Positions 45,235 through 59,272 of a stretch of DNA of 64,000 nucleotides are shown one piece after another. A program made the position numbers and the translations under genes. Origin of the DNA: Apricaphanius iberus (lineage: Eukaryota; Chordata; Actinopteri; Cyprinodontiformes; Aphaniidae); NCBI GenBank assembly GCA_028564705.1, contig JAPXFQ010002919.1, positions 2,542,001 through 2,606,000 on the forward strand, written 5' to 3'. Within the stretch, counting starts at the first letter, position 1. Each line of letters opens with the position of its first letter. The notes beneath the pieces are model-generated. The model saw nothing but the letters and a program-made list of their open reading frames with translations, made no database searches and had not been told where the DNA came from.

Positions 45235-46506
45235 GTAAGTCCAATACTTTACATATTAATGAAATTAAAATAAACATAAAAGGAGTAAATTTAACTTCAG
45301 AACTGGTGCAGGTTGAATTGTCGTGCCTGTAGGCTGTAAGTTTCCCACTTCCTCGCTCCACTGACTCCGACTTTCAGTGCGCCACCAAACCTGTCTGTAC
45401 ACGCCGCGTTTACTCCGCGGTTTGTGGCAACTTCTTCCCCTCACTGTGATTTATTTGGATTTCCAGTTTTTCGCCGTGAAGTAACCCATTTAGTTGTGCA
45501 TTTTATACAAAAGGCACAAAAACAGAACAGGTGGAGAAGCAGATTTATCTGAGGGAGTTCCGTCCATTGAACTGGATTTTTTTCTTACAACTGCAGTGAG
45601 AATAAAACGTCCCTTCAAGCAGTTGCGCAGCCGGTGTTGGTAAACTGATTGGTTAAAGCGTGAAAGGTGACTCTCTCTGGATGTGCTTGGAGTTTTCGCA
45701 CTTTACTCATGCTACTTCAGAGGGCTTCAGCCTATAACCACCTTCCCCCTGGAGCCAAAATTATACTTCTTATTATGAACTGAATATTTTTTTAAACAAA
45801 CACTTCATAATGTTTAATTGCATTAACAATATCATAAATCCGTTTAGAAAAAAACTTCCAAATCCCTAAAATCTCCCCAGTAAATCTCTCTTTTTGGAGT
45901 GAGAAGTTCCTTTCATTATGAAGACCATACCTCTGGATCAAAATCAGACTACAGTTTTCCAACTCTTTGATGTCTGATCTCTCGGATTTATGTCTCCTGT
46001 GCTGGCACTGAGCCTCCACCCTCAGCTCTCCTTTGGTGCTGCCAGCAACATGGAGTAGTTCTAAAAGCAAGCTATTTTCCTACTTATATAATCAGTGTAA
46101 AAGAAAATTTGATCATGATTTACCCTATAGCACTACTTAAGGAGTTGTTGTCTTGCTGCTATTCATACAGTATGCTTAATGGTTATCTTAAATGGCCCAG
46201 TTCTTAAATTTAATGTAGTATGTCTTTTCATCCTGGTCAATTTATTTACCTTTTTTTCAAATCACAACATAATACCTGTATGCACACGGATGAATACCAT
46301 TTGTAGTATCTTGAAATATATGTACACACACAATCAATCACACATACATATCCAGCATCCTGAAAGTTGAAAATTAAAGCCCCGCCTTTTACCTTTTTGG
46401 AGGGACGCGTTGAAGGGTGGGGCACAAGTGCTGGCTATTCCTGTCTTTCTATTGTCTTGCTATTCTTCCTTCACCAGCAGATCTGTATCGCAGCAGCCAT
46501 TTAAAC
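45235..46506. other. Start of long intron 1 of the signal-peptide gene
   Basis: The first 600 bases are GC-richer than what follows and could hold proximal regulatory DNA. A 92-codon minus-strand frame at 45792-46070 has no recognisable content. Confidence 0.45.
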
Positions 46507-47836
46507 CTGAATTACACAACCATGCAAAAGTATTCACACCCATAACCTTTTCACATTTTAAAGCATTTGTTGGGATTTCATGTGATAGATCAAACACAAG
46601 TTAGCATATATTTGTGGGGTGGTTGTCAATATTTAAATTAATTGAAATCTGAAAAGTGTGATTTGCTTTCAGACTTGTAGTTGTGGTCTTCTGGGGTATG
46701 TCATTGCCTACCAGCGTTTGACGTTGTTCCCATTTCTCTGTGCAAAATAGCTCAAGGGCAGACCGAATGGCAGAAGACTATTCATTAACATGAGTTTTCA
46801 ATTCTTACCACAAACTCTTAATCGCAATCAAGTTTGGACTTTGACTAGGCCATTCTAATACAAATAAATGCTTTGATTGAATTCATTCCACTGCAGCTTT
46901 GGCTCTGTATTCTGCTGAAAGATGAATGGTTTTCTTCAAGGAATGTCCTGCATTTAGCTCTGTCAATCTTCCCATGAGCTTTCCCTGATGAAGAAAGTGG
47001 GATTGCATGATACTTCTACCACATGTGTGCTGCACCCCCTTATATTGCTTGTGGAATAAATAAAACCGTTCTTGTTATGAATGGATTTCAACAATGGCTT
47101 GCTTCTTGGTAATCTTCCATAAAGGCAAGGTTTGTAAAGAGTGTGTTTATTAGTTACACTGTCAACAGATTCTCCCACCTCTGTTTTGGATCTTTGCAGT
47201 TCTTCCAGAATTACCATGGGCCACTTGTCTGCTTCTCTTTAGGACTGCTGTTGTAAAATTTAATTTCCTTTTCGAAAATGGATTGAATAGATCGTTAAGA
47301 TGTTCAGAACTTGGGATATCGTTTTATAACAAGGTAGTTGCTGCTATTGTATTGTTATCAGCAACAAAGGAAGACTGTGTTAAGAATTGGGATCTATCTT
47401 GTCAAATCATGTTTTGAAAGTCCCCAAACTGACAGAATGACCTATGGTCCTACTTTTGCATTTTGAACTCTTATTTTACGAATTTATTAACAAATATGAA
47501 TATTAATTTGAGAGTATGTTTTAATACTATTACTGTGGGATAAATAGCAGTACATTTGCACTTCTTGTACTTCTTACAGGTTAGTGATATCTTTAATGTG
47601 ACGAATGTACACACAAGTAAGCTCCCTTTACCAATTAGGTGATTTGAGAAGACAGTAGGTTGCACCAGATTTTACTTAGGTCTGTCTGAGTAAAAGAGGA
47701 CATAACACTAATGCAGGCCACACTTTTCACATTTTTGGTATTGGTCACAAACACAAAATAAAATGTACTCAGGTTTGTGGTTGTAGCCTCACAAAATTTG
47801 AAAAAGTTCTACATGTGAATGTGTTTTGAGGTAGAA
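46507..47836 (-). mobile_element. Degraded full-length Tc1-like element, antisense
   Basis: The left end CCATGCAAAAGTATTCACAC, then CTTTTCACATTTTAAAGCAT, is the inverse of the classic terminus of this fish family. The right end (about 47726-47836: CACTTTTCACATTTTTGGTA, then TGTGGTTGTAGCCTCACAAA) is its eroded inverted partner. Between them GACTTTGACTAGGCCATTCT and CACTGCAGCTTTGGCTCTGT are antisense transposase DNA. No frame survives. Confidence 0.65.
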
Positions 47837-49479
47837 AAAAAAAAGATGCATTAATGAGGGCTGTATTCCACCTGGGGGCAGATCCAGCTGACAAAGACAC
47901 GGAGGCTGAATGCAGCCCTCAGCAGCACACCTAAACTATATCTCCTAGTTTTTGTCAAAGTGACATTTCTTCCATTCTGTTTATTTTTACTTCCCTTCTA
48001 TCCACCTCAACCTTGCTTTTGGGTTTCCCAGTTTTTCCATCCTTTTTTTCCCCACCATTTCTCAGTATCCTGGTGTAATTTGTTGTTTTGAAGTGTCACA
48101 GTTATTGGGTTTTGCTGTTTGCCTACATTTACCCTACCAGTCCAACCTAAAACCTGCCCTGTAATTGATAGAATTGGGTTTACTGTGTAATGTATCACAC
48201 AGCTGCGCTGTGTTGATTAAAAGGCTTGGTTCCAGGTGCTTAGCTTGTCACCGCCCCCAACCCGTATTCCCGTTGTTCCATGCCCTGGAAATGCTCTACA
48301 GAAAGAAAAAAAAAAAAAAATTTTTCTTCTTTTTCATGGACCTCATATTTTACAGTCTCCCTTGAGCATCACCATGTCTAACAATAGCAGCTCTTGTTGA
48401 TTTAATTTTTTTAGAGGTCACACGCTTTCTGCTTCCAACTATGTCAGTGTTGAGCACAGATGAAAACTAAATACATACACAGACCACCTAGATGCTTGCT
48501 GTCACTTAAGTGAGTTAGAGACCAGGAATTTATGAAAGCAGGTTTTTACTATCCAAAGTCATTCTTGCCATATATTTTTTGCTATTCTGTTCTTAATAAG
48601 CATGGACAGATTAATGGGTGGAACTCCTACATAGGACATTCCATTTTTTGTGACCAGAAACATTACAAAATAGGGCAGTAGCCTTCCGTCACCCAGCTGA
48701 ACAGCAGTGTGCAGCAGAAGCTTTCAGAGAGGTAGTGCTTCACTACTCTAAGTGCCCTACAGCCAGAGATATATGGTAGTAACTCTACCACTTTCTTTGC
48801 CATTTCATAAAAAAATAAAATAAACCACATGTCCAAAATCTCCCTTTTCTTCTACAATTGCTGTATATACTACTGCTCACTACTCTAAGACCAATTACAA
48901 AACAATACCCATTACTACGTCAGAATATACCTTAAAAACCTTATACACAAAATATAAGTTGATCAATGTTTTCTGTGCAAAACTATTCCTATCTGGTACT
49001 TTGTTACAGATTTGCCCGCTTGTTCACCTTTTTGTTCATTAGAATAAAATTCAAAGTACATTTAATCAAAATTGAAAGGAGAGTCTGATCATCAGATGAA
49101 TCTTGGCTAAACTGCAGAGACTTGTGAAAAAGGTGTAAAGAATCTTTTTGACAAGCCTCAGTTCAGATCAAGGTGTCGGCCTCTGACATGTAGAGTCCAC
49201 TTTTCTGTCTGAGTCCATTTTAATTCCCCACACAGCTGTCCTGGGGCACTTTCAGTCTCAGGTTTGTAAAGCCACACTCAGAGGTATGCATAGGTGTCAT
49301 CCACCTAGTGATCTGTAACTGTGCACGCACACAACCTTTAATTATCCTATTAACATAACATAACTAATGGGGATTCATGATGTTATGCAACAACAAAAAC
49401 CCTTATAGATGAATTGTGGATGCCTAACTGCTTGAGAATGCATGGACATATTTGCCCCCTGTATCATTCCAGGTCCATC
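47837..49479. other. Intronic or intergenic DNA, nothing recognised
   Basis: An A/T homopolymer junction lies at 48306-48325. Otherwise short frames only. Confidence 0.5.
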
Positions 49480-50400
49480 ACTAAAGTATTCATAACCCTT
49501 GTACTTTTTTAGCAGTTTGTGACACTATATTTATAGAACTTCAGTTAACTTAATAAATCCTTAATAATTGAGACTTGAAAGGAAAATGATATTCTATTTA
49601 AAATTTTGTTTTACAAATAATTCTAAAAAAAAAACAGAGGTGTGCATTGTAAGTCCTAAGTAAAGTCCAATACAGCCAACTACTTAAAAAGTCACCTGAT
49701 AATCAGAGTCCCACTTGTGTGAATTTAATCTCAGAATGGATAAAGCTGTTCTGTGAAGGCCTCAAAGGTTTGTTAGAGAACTTTAGCGAACAAAGAGAAC
49801 CATGAAGACCATGGAACACACCAGAAAAGGGAGAAAGTTGTCCAGATTTTTAAAGCAGGGTTGGATTATAAAACAACATCCTTAGCTTTGAACAGTTCAG
49901 GGAGAAGTGTACAATACATAAAAAAACAAAATAATTAAATGTATCTCTCTTCTTCAGCAGGAACAAGGAAAATCGCCAGGGTTTATAGGAATTTGAATGG
50001 AGGCCAAGTAGAGGAAAATTCAGCATAAGATTGTTATACTGGAATTCAGTTTTGCATTTAGAGCTATAGTGGGATGGTTTAGATCAAAATATTAATTTGT
50101 TAGAATGTCCCAGTCAAACCCCATACTTTAATCTAATTAGGAGTCTCTGTCTTAAGGCTTGAAAATATATGTTCACAGATTTCCTCCATCCAGTCTGTGT
50201 GAGCTTACATTATTTCTAAGAACAATGCATAGGCCTACACAGATTTCACTCTAGATGCAAAGCTGGTGGATAGATACCCCAAAAGACTTGCAGATGTAAC
50301 TGTAGCAACATGTTGAGTCTACATAAGGTACATTTAAGTTTAGGGAGTGAAAAAAGTGATAAAAAGTTGAGGGGTATTAATTTGCAAGGTACTCATGCTG
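49480..50400 (+). mobile_element. Degraded Tc1-like element, sense
   Basis: The left end AAAGTATTCATAACCCTTGT and the right end GAGGGGTATTAATTTGCAAG are relics of the inverted termini. The inside keeps the order of a Tc1 element: AACCATGAAGACCATGGAAC (before the DNA-binding part), TGGGATGGTTTAGATCAAAA, AATGTCCCAGTCAAACCCCA, and near the end ATACCCCAAAAGACTTGCAG, coding YPKRLA. The central part with the first catalytic Asp is deleted. Confidence 0.7.
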
Positions 50401-53400
50401 AATAGTGAGTCACTACTTTGAAATCCAAGCACATGTTTGCCCCCTCTGTCGTTTAGGTCTCATGGGAGAGCAGGCATCGAGATGGAGGACTCAGAATGGT
50501 TGTGTTTGGGGATTTGTGTGACGGAGATAATGACTGAGTAAATCACTGAGTTGAAATAAGTGGCATTCCTCTGAACATGCTGTTACCTGTCGTGTAATAT
50601 GTGTTTTAGTATGTCATCAGCTTAAATTCAATAGAAAAATAACTTCCTTTCTCACTTTAAAGCCCCCTCCAACCATAGCTCTAAGACGGTAATCTTTGCA
50701 CAAACAAGAAGCCACAAAGTGCTGTTTATCTCCCCCATAGAGGTAGCATTAGAGATGAGAGGTGGGATTCTGTTTCAATAAAGGTTTAAATAAACTTATC
50801 TGAAAAATTAGGTTAACTTCGGCTCTGAATTCCATTTAGCATGCCCAGTGCAGTTTGTGATTTCCTCTGAACATTGCAGCTATGTGACAGGGCACTGATG
50901 TTAGCGGTTGAGCTGGCAGCAAGCCCCAGACAACTGGGCATCTGTACATGGTACACTGAACACACGTGGTTAATTCTCCAAGTTGCTTAATTGTTTAATA
51001 TGGTTTAAAGTGCCGATTGTTTTTTTGCTTCATGGCGGCTTAAGAAGAGATGACTACACAAGCCTCCACAGGTTTAAAATAAAATTTGGATTTCACTAGA
51101 TTAACTGTGTTCACAATCACTATCCTTATCCTCCCATCTGAGTCCTCCCTTCGTTATTTTTGTATGATTCTCTATCTCTATCTATGTTTTTCCATTAAAA
51201 GGAATGATTCACGACAGGCATAATTTTTCCAGTTGTTGGTACGTGTGATCGCTTGCTGTGATTTAACATGTTGTTTTTGCCTGTACAAACTGCTGTGCTT
51301 TAATGTGTGGCTAACTGTTAATGACCTCGCCAAGCTTCAGGAAGACAGCCTGCTGTGTTTTAGTGGCCGTGGTGTCTGTTTGCTTTTACACCCATCCCTA
51401 GAGCCCTCTCACAATAGATTTATGGACCACTATTAATGATTTTTCAACTAAGACTGACCATCCTCCCCCTACTTGACCTACCCACTTGTTTTTCATTATG
51501 AAAAGCACTTTCTCTACTTTTGTATCCATCAACGCCATGGTTGGAATTTTAATTTGGGTTTTTACAGCCCACAGTTCCTCATGCTTTAGAGCCCAAATTG
51601 ACTATTGAATATTGAAATTTTGGCATTGTAAAATTGTAATTTCTGAAACAAAAAGAGGTTTTTGAGTCATGGCTACAAAAAAACAAACAGAAAAAGACCC
51701 CATATATTGATGATAATGAGTTGTCTGGAATCTTACAATGTGGAATTCTCTCACAATAATGGAATATTTTCTTGAAATACAAAACCTTTTTAATCGGTAC
51801 ATGTCAAATAGATGTGTGGGTAGTTTTTGTATGACATTTTTTTGCAGGTCAAAAGTAAATCCTCATTTACTGAAAATTGTCTTTATATTGGAAACACTTT
51901 TTGCTGCAAGTGCATTAAACAATGTAATAGCAGAAAGCTTGTATTATAGGGATAGGTACAACCCAAGCCTGAGAAAAGAAGATACAACAAAGTTTATGAC
52001 TAGGCCACTACAGAGGGTTCATGCAAAGACCACCTGGACTTTGGGCATAAAATGGCATTAATGGCAATTTTCCTCTGTGTCTGAGCCAAGTGAAGGAGAG
52101 AACGCTTTACCTCAGATCACAAGTATTTTAAGTTCTAACCACTGGATGGGTAGCAATAGCTTGAAGTTACATTTTAGAGGAAAATGGTGGATTGAGGTTA
52201 AACTAACTGCAGACTGAAGAAAGGAACTTTAAAGTTGTGACACACAGCCTCTTTGGTAAAAGATTTTGACAGTTACACTACTGCCAAACTTAATATTTAA
52301 CCAGTAAAACATGGACCAATTATGTGGAGACAGTTGAGACTCATACGTTGTCCGCATAGCTCGCTAATATTATTGAGGATAATTTGGCAACAGTTCCTTG
52401 AGGATTTATTTTTTCTGTGGGCATCAAAGTAACTATGCAAGTCAAAACTGGAGCAGAAATTGCAATATCTAACCTTAATGCTGCAAGATTAGTGTTTCCC
52501 AGGCAGTCATTCCCTGCAGGCTGACTGGACTCGCCACAAATTCCTCTGAGGGGGGCTGGTTTTCTGTGTCTCTAAGCTAATTTGCTCCGAACTGTTTCAA
52601 ACTTTCTGGATAAATAACCTTATAAAGCCTTACGTCATTTACCCAAATTTAAACTGGTAACTTTACTATCCCTGCTTGTACCTCGGGTGCCTATTTTGCT
52701 TTATATTGATCCCAAACTTTACTTTCCAGGCCTGATATAATCAAACTTAGTCAAACTTATGGCTGTGTTCTTGGCTGACTTGTGCTTCCTTTTTCATCTC
52801 GTGCATTTTATTTTGAAAAATAAAACATTGCTATTTCAAGCCTAAAAAAGGGAAGATTTTGAATGTATGCCCTCTACGTGCCGGCCTAATTGGATGAAAA
52901 ATAAAGCAAAGGTGAAGAGGAGACTTGAAAAAGACTTGCTGAGGTGTGGTCTTTTACTTTGAAGCTGTACTGCCATTAAATTAGTGGGAGTTGTTGGGAG
53001 GGAAGGAAGGAAGCCGGGTTGAAGCGATGGCCATGGCTACATCAACGAGTGGGATGAGAGAGTGATTAGAGCAGAGCATTGTGCTGCCACTGTGCACGTT
53101 TGTTGTTCTTGTCTCCGGGGAGGAAGTTGATGCGTAATTTCAAATGCAGCCTTGAAAAGAGGCTCCATGTCTTTCTATGTGCGTCCTTGCTACTGCAGTT
53201 GGCAAATTGGGTTTGGGGGTGGGGGTGTTTTGATGCAGCTCGGGTTGAAACAAAATTGAAAATTCACAAAGCTCTTTCAGGATGAAGGGTTAAGGGCCAG
53301 TCCATTTATATAGAGTGCAATAGAAAGATGACAGGAAGAACATCTGTGTCTCAGCCCATTTTTTCATTAAAGAAAGCAAAGATTTGCCTGAGTTCTTTCA

Positions 53401-54984
53401 AAAATTCAATATTTATTCCACATGCATTATACTTAGAGGTAAAATATGATGATTCGGTTGGGATTTTCAGTGTTTAATTCATGTTGTTCCCATTTAATTT
53501 AGTCAGTTAAAAAAAAGGTGGCAGCAGAAATAGAGATAGGAGAAGCTGGATAATGTCAGGATTGAGGAATACCAATTAAGAATGGGGAATGCCATGCATA
53601 AGCCTGGATCTGTGGCCAAGCAGATCATTTTCCTGGCAAGCGTAGAAGAAATCCTAACCCTTGTGCCCCTCCAACCCTAAATCCACCATCTGACTGCTGG
53701 CTGGGAGAGGGTCCTCTGGGAACCCCGCAAGCTGTTGCTCTCAGACATCAACAGTTGCCTCAGCAGCAGTTGCTGAATGCATCCTTCGAATGAAGCCACA
53801 CAACAGCCACTTCCTTCATGCACATACAGAAACACACACACTGGATTTTCATTAGCACCTTCTGTCTTTTCACATTGCTGCTTTTGTGAAAGAGAGAGGA
53901 CCCAAATACATTATTCCAATTTATAATACATTGTTTTTTTTTACTGTAAATTATTGGCCAGAGATGCACCCATCTAAGATTTTGTGGCCAATCACCAGTT
54001 TTGTAAAGCTGAATCCTATTGGGTTAAAACAAATAAAATACTATTTTAATTTTAGTTTTTTGATAAGCAGAAAGTAGAACTATCTTGACGTTAAATTGTT
54101 TATTGAAAAATAAGATACTTATTTCTCAAGAATAGCCCAAAGTTACTAAGTTGTCTTTTTCACCAACATTCAAATAAAAATACAGTGAAATCCTATAAGT
54201 TCTATTTTAACCTAGGTTGCGACACCACATTTGTTTCTCTTTTTTTTTTCTTTTTTTTTACACAATTTGTTTATGTCCACTCTTCCATTTGTCAGAAAAT
54301 GATGGGCTCTCTACTTTAATCTAGTTAATGGTTAATGGCTGTGTTAACCTCCCCAGTGAGGCTGGTCAGTGTTTGACAATGAGATCTTATTGCTTTAACA
54401 GGGCCAGTGGGACCAAAGAGACAGGCGAGGGAACATTAATCATCCATACTAGGAAGGTAGAGGAGGAGGGGAGTGCTAGTTGTAGTGTTTGTCTGTGAGG
54501 AAAAGGGGTGGTATTTATGTGTGCTGCATCACCTGCATACTATTGTTTGTTGCTGAAGTTTCACGGCTTCCTGTGACTTGATGTGCATGATCGGAGAAGG
54601 GGTTGCTCCTGAAGTCATGTTGGAACAAGTCTGCAGTAGCAGTGATCAAATCCAGTGTTTTCATGGCTCTGAGAAGATATCTCACCTTTGTTTAAGGGAT
54701 TTTTTTTACTAGAGCACTTCTGAAACTATAGCCAAGGACTTTAGTTTACTTTGGTGCTGTCTGTGTGAACTTGACTTTGAAAGAGAAGAGTTACCATGCT
54801 CTGACTTTTAATTTCTTCCTCGAGTCACATCGTGTTCCTAACTTTAGTGCAAGTCTTTCTCTAAGTTTCTTTTTTTCTTAGGAGGTTTTTCAGGCTCTAA
54901 ACCTTACAAAATGCTCATTCTCTACAAATCACACTTTAGATTTGATTCAGGGATGAGAAGATGGCTGCCATTTTTGTGATTTTT
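50401..54984. other. Intronic or intergenic DNA, nothing recognised
   Basis: Short frames only, the longest 107 codons at 51738-52061 without domain or splice support. No bounded repeat was identified. Confidence 0.5.
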
Positions 54985-55560
54985 CTTTAAAGGGGACATG
55001 TTTTGCCTCATTTTAAACAAGTTATAATATTTGTATGGTCTGTACAAAACATTTTGATGACATTTTTTCCACAAAATCTCATAAAGCGATCTTACCAACT
55101 CAATTCTAGACAATTTCAGCTCCTTTCAGAATGAGATGTTCTGATGGCTGTTGTATCTGTTCTAACACTTTTATGCAATTTAGCGGTTGCAGACCCATAT
55201 TGTTACTTGGCTGCGGTTTTTCCACACATGAGAATTGCATTGAATTAGAAATAGTGGGTGAAGTTACACGTATAAGGGATGGACATCACAATAAGACACT
55301 TTTTTTTGTTTGTAAAAGCACAAGATTTCTGATCGCAAAAAATTGCCCAAAAAACGGATAGATGTATTTTATTAATGTTTGGAGTGTTTATAGAGGAAGC
55401 AGAGTTCATTCTTGTGAACTAAATTATAAGAAGATGAAGGACCAGTAATCAATATATTTTTCTTGTCTACCTGTTAATTAATTATGTCTGTTTGAACCAG
55501 TTGCAACATAATGCTTTATTTGAAACAACAAAATTATTATGAAACAACCTCTTTAAGTTA
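54985..55560. mobile_element. Probable MITE with TTAAAG termini
   Basis: TTTAAAGGGGACATGTTTTG at the left and a weakly inverted AACAACCTCTTTAAG at the right enclose sequence such as CAGCTCCTTTCAGAATGAGA that is typical of a common fish element. Boundaries and class are uncertain. Confidence 0.4.
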
Positions 55561-57310
55561 CTTTAAGCAAAAGTCTGCTTTTGTATTTCCCAAAGAAAAG
55601 ATTTGCAAAAGGCTGCTAATATTTCCACATCCAGCATGTTCTATGATACACGGAGGTTGAAAAAAAAAAAAGATAAAGCAAAACTTCCTGCTGTCTGCTT
55701 TAAGTCTTTGTCTCTCGCTGTCTCGCAGCATGTGTAGGTATTTCTTTACATGCTGTAATATCTTGTCACAATTTACCTTTGTCATTTAACTTATAATAAA
55801 AAAATTCCTAAATATGAATCTTCTCACTATCAGCATCCACATTAAAGAGTATTGTTGTTAGTATGTATGGTAGTTTCACAGATTGAAAAAAATTAATTGG
55901 ATTTTTGCATTGCCTGCTTTAGTCTGATCAAGCATAAAATCAGCCCTTTCAAGTTAACCGAAAACTCTGCTGTGGATCCCTGCAATTTCTTTTTTCCCCT
56001 TATGAGTAAAAAATAACATGTTATTCATTCCTTTAATTACTAGTTTAAAAATGCGTGATCCACTGACAGTTTTGGCTAATGTTACTTTTACTGTATTTAC
56101 AAAATAGCCTAAGGAGCACATTCTGTCTACAATGCTTTATTTTCATTTTTTGCACATATTCGGGCCCATAGAAGTCGAGTAAAATTTTTTAATATCTTAC
56201 TTTAGTCCATTTATTGGAAGAACAGTACAAGCTTCCAATGGGCCCATATACATTCTAATTCAAAATCAATAGCTTTCAATTGGGTTATGACTCCATCAGA
56301 CTAAATGACTCCCAATTACAGGTCTACAATACAGAAAATCACATGTGATGGATAGTTATAGTTATAATTACAAAGTGCTTAACTGGTTTAGAGACTTTTT
56401 ATTTGGGACTAAAATAATTACTACTCAAATCTTTGTCTTGAGAGCATGTTTTGTTTTGCCCCTGAAGGCTTTTTGCATCATTAGATCATAATTTCCATAA
56501 GAGATTTTTTTTTAAGTGGAAGTAAGCTGATTCTGTGTTCTTGTGCTAGTGAATGATGAGAAGGTATGCGATAGCTGCCATATAGAGTCCTGGGAGAGGT
56601 GTGAGGGTCCAGGACAGCTGAGTGGACCCCTTTGATTCAGTTCCCTATGAGCACACGCACATTTTGAAGGTTTAGTCTCTGGAGAATGATGAAAGATGCG
56701 CAAACTACTCATGTCAATTAGCAGTACAGGCATGTGCACTGCTCATTGTGTTGCTCTGTGTCCCTGTGAATTGAAAGCAATGTATGATGGAGGGAGTGGG
56801 CATTGGTTAATGGCATAGGCAAGAAGGACACATGTTTAATAAGTCCTGACAAAGCAGGACAGGAAGAGGGAGGGCTGTAGCAGGGTGGGAGGATGATGGA
56901 GCATTCAACATATCTCTGCGTTTCATTATGTTTTACTTCTACTTAGAGCTGAAATTCCATATCATTGTGTAAATGAAAATATTTTAACCAGGCTTAAAAT
57001 GATAACATAACAAATCTGTAAGACAGAAGAAACAATTTGAAAAAAAAATTACATTTATTTGTAAATGCAGTGTGAAGGCTGACATGTCAAATTTGGAAAC
57101 CCATTTGCTAAAGCAAAAGCAATATTTAAAGAGTAAAATAATTTCTGCTAAAATGAATGAAAATTATAAATACAGGAAATAAATGTAATATGCTTAACTT
57201 AGCACTAAATGGTTAGCTCACTAACTGATTTCAAACTACCATATATCTATTGCGAAAATGCTAATTTAGGTGTATGTAAGCAACTATAAAACCTGGTTTA
57301 CACCGGCCAC
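55561..57310. other. Intronic or intergenic DNA, nothing recognised
   Basis: AT-rich, short frames only. Confidence 0.5.
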
Positions 57311-57313
57311 TGA

Positions 57314-57906
57314 GGCCACGTCCACACTAAGCCGGGTAATGCCTTAAACATATAATTATTTAGTCTACACCCCCCTATCGTCCACACTAACCCGGCGTCG
57401 TTTAAGGTCTGTGGCCAGATAACTATTAGCCGGGTAAGAGAGCCGTGCAAATCTTAATTCAACGGCTAAATGAGCTAGTGTGGACAGCTTCCCCGGGTAA
57501 TGAAAGGAAGTGGCGTCAACGAATGCTGCGTCAATAACAATATGACACTACAGACAAAGACAACAGCGAAGTGTAATAAATCGATCTCGTCGTCTGTCCA
57601 GACCAAAAACTCTCTCTTCTTCTGAGCAGCTATTGTTCTCTTCAGTTAACGGGACAAGCAGATATGTACTGTGCTGTAGAGCTTCTTGTATACATATATA
57701 TTATGTAGGCGCTGGCGTCACGTAGATTATATGCGCGTTCAGTTCGTCTTTTCGCTCATGCCCAGTATTTGCACAGGTCGGTATGGGATTGCGCAATCAT
57801 GGGAACTTAAACTGACCTTAAAAGGGGCGTAAATGCTCGTGTTGAGTGGATAACATTAGGCGTCTAACTCCCCGTATAACCATATCGGCTTAGTGTGGAC
57901 GTAGCC
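57314..57906. mobile_element. 593-bp nonautonomous DNA transposon with 20-bp TIRs and TGA duplication
   Basis: The terminal 20 bases (57314-57333 and 57887-57906) are inverted copies with one mismatch. TGA flanks both sides (57311-57313 and 57907-57909), a possible 3-bp target duplication as in PIF/Harbinger-like elements. The core GTCCACACTA occurs four times: direct at 57320 and 57380, inverted at 57476 and 57891. CpG content is well above the flanks. No coding frame. Confidence 0.8.
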
Positions 57907-59196
57907 TGAGACCTTTTCTATTTGGCGCCTTTATTAACCTATTGTCTAGTTCACACCATACATTGGGTGCCAATCAATTCTGGCAGGAAGTAACACCAGC
58001 ACACCTGAGACAATCCATTCAATTGTCAAAAAAAGAAAATTTTTCAAAACAGATTATTGCAGTTGACAATTGCGATTCTATTTGTGGATTTAAACAGACT
58101 ATAGAGATGATATAGGGAGCTCTACTCCTGTCTACTTGCACTGGGAAAAAGGAAGAGAAAAAATTAATAAATGTGAAGAGTACATAAACAAATATGTATA
58201 TTTCAACAGTATATACACTAGACTCGCTACTACTGCACACACTCAGACTCTGTGTGTGTCTCAACAACAGATTAATTAAAGAAGTGTAAAGCTTCCTGGT
58301 AACAGAATGATTTTATGAGGTTACTGTATTTTCTTACCCATGATGAACAAACTTGCTCTGAATAAACAACAGCTGAGCAGAAGCGCTTGTGGACCGCTAT
58401 GGAAACATAGGTGTCTAGTGTGAACAGGTGTAGCAGCAGATAGAGCTTGATATTTCTGAGAAAGTAAAGAGAAAATGCACGTATACAACTGTTATGAGGT
58501 CAGATATACCAAGTTATAATCCAAACAATTATCGGTAGACCAGCAACAAACTCAATTAATTACCCATAATCAAATGCGTCTTTAAATTATTTAAGTTCAA
58601 TGGTATTTAGAAATTTTATCAGATGACTCAAGTGACTGAGCTAAAAACAAAGATAAAAGAAAGCAGGAACTTATCAGTTTGTCTCTTTTAATCTAAACCA
58701 ACTTGTACTTATATAATATAGTTACATATATATTACTTTACCATTAAACTACTGGAAAAATTAACTTTCAGTCGTATTCTTAATTCTTTCAAGTGAGCCT
58801 GTATTTTTCTAAGTATATTTTTGTTGAGGGTCTCCTCTGTGTGCACCTGAACAATGCTACATTGTAAAGACATTCCTGCAGGCTGTTGGAATGCAAGTAT
58901 TAAAACTGGGCTGATTACACACATTGCTCAGAGAGAAACGGGTGGACAAGGAAAGGAAGGGGAGAGGAGGGGAAGAGAGAAAGAAGTAAAGGAAGGCAGC
59001 ATGAAAGGGAGAGCCTGATGAAAGATTGTACTGGTAATACTTAAACTTTGTGTGCAATTATGCATACATGGTTGGATACTTGCATGCATGTATGAACGTG
59101 TGTGTGGATAGATATGTAGCTGCAGGTGTCTAGTTTTGCAGATGTGCTTGGGATGTTTTTGGCAGTAGATTGCTAACACTGATAATATATTTGTGT

Positions 59197-59272
59197 ATAT
59201 ATATATATATATGTGCAAGTGTGTGTATGTGAGAGAGAGAAAGAGAGAGACACACACACACACACACACACA
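59197..59272. repeat. Compound microsatellite (TA)n, (GA)n, (CA)n
   Basis: TA run 59197-59212, GA-rich 59231-59250, CA run 59251-59272, separated by short unique DNA. Confidence 0.9.
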
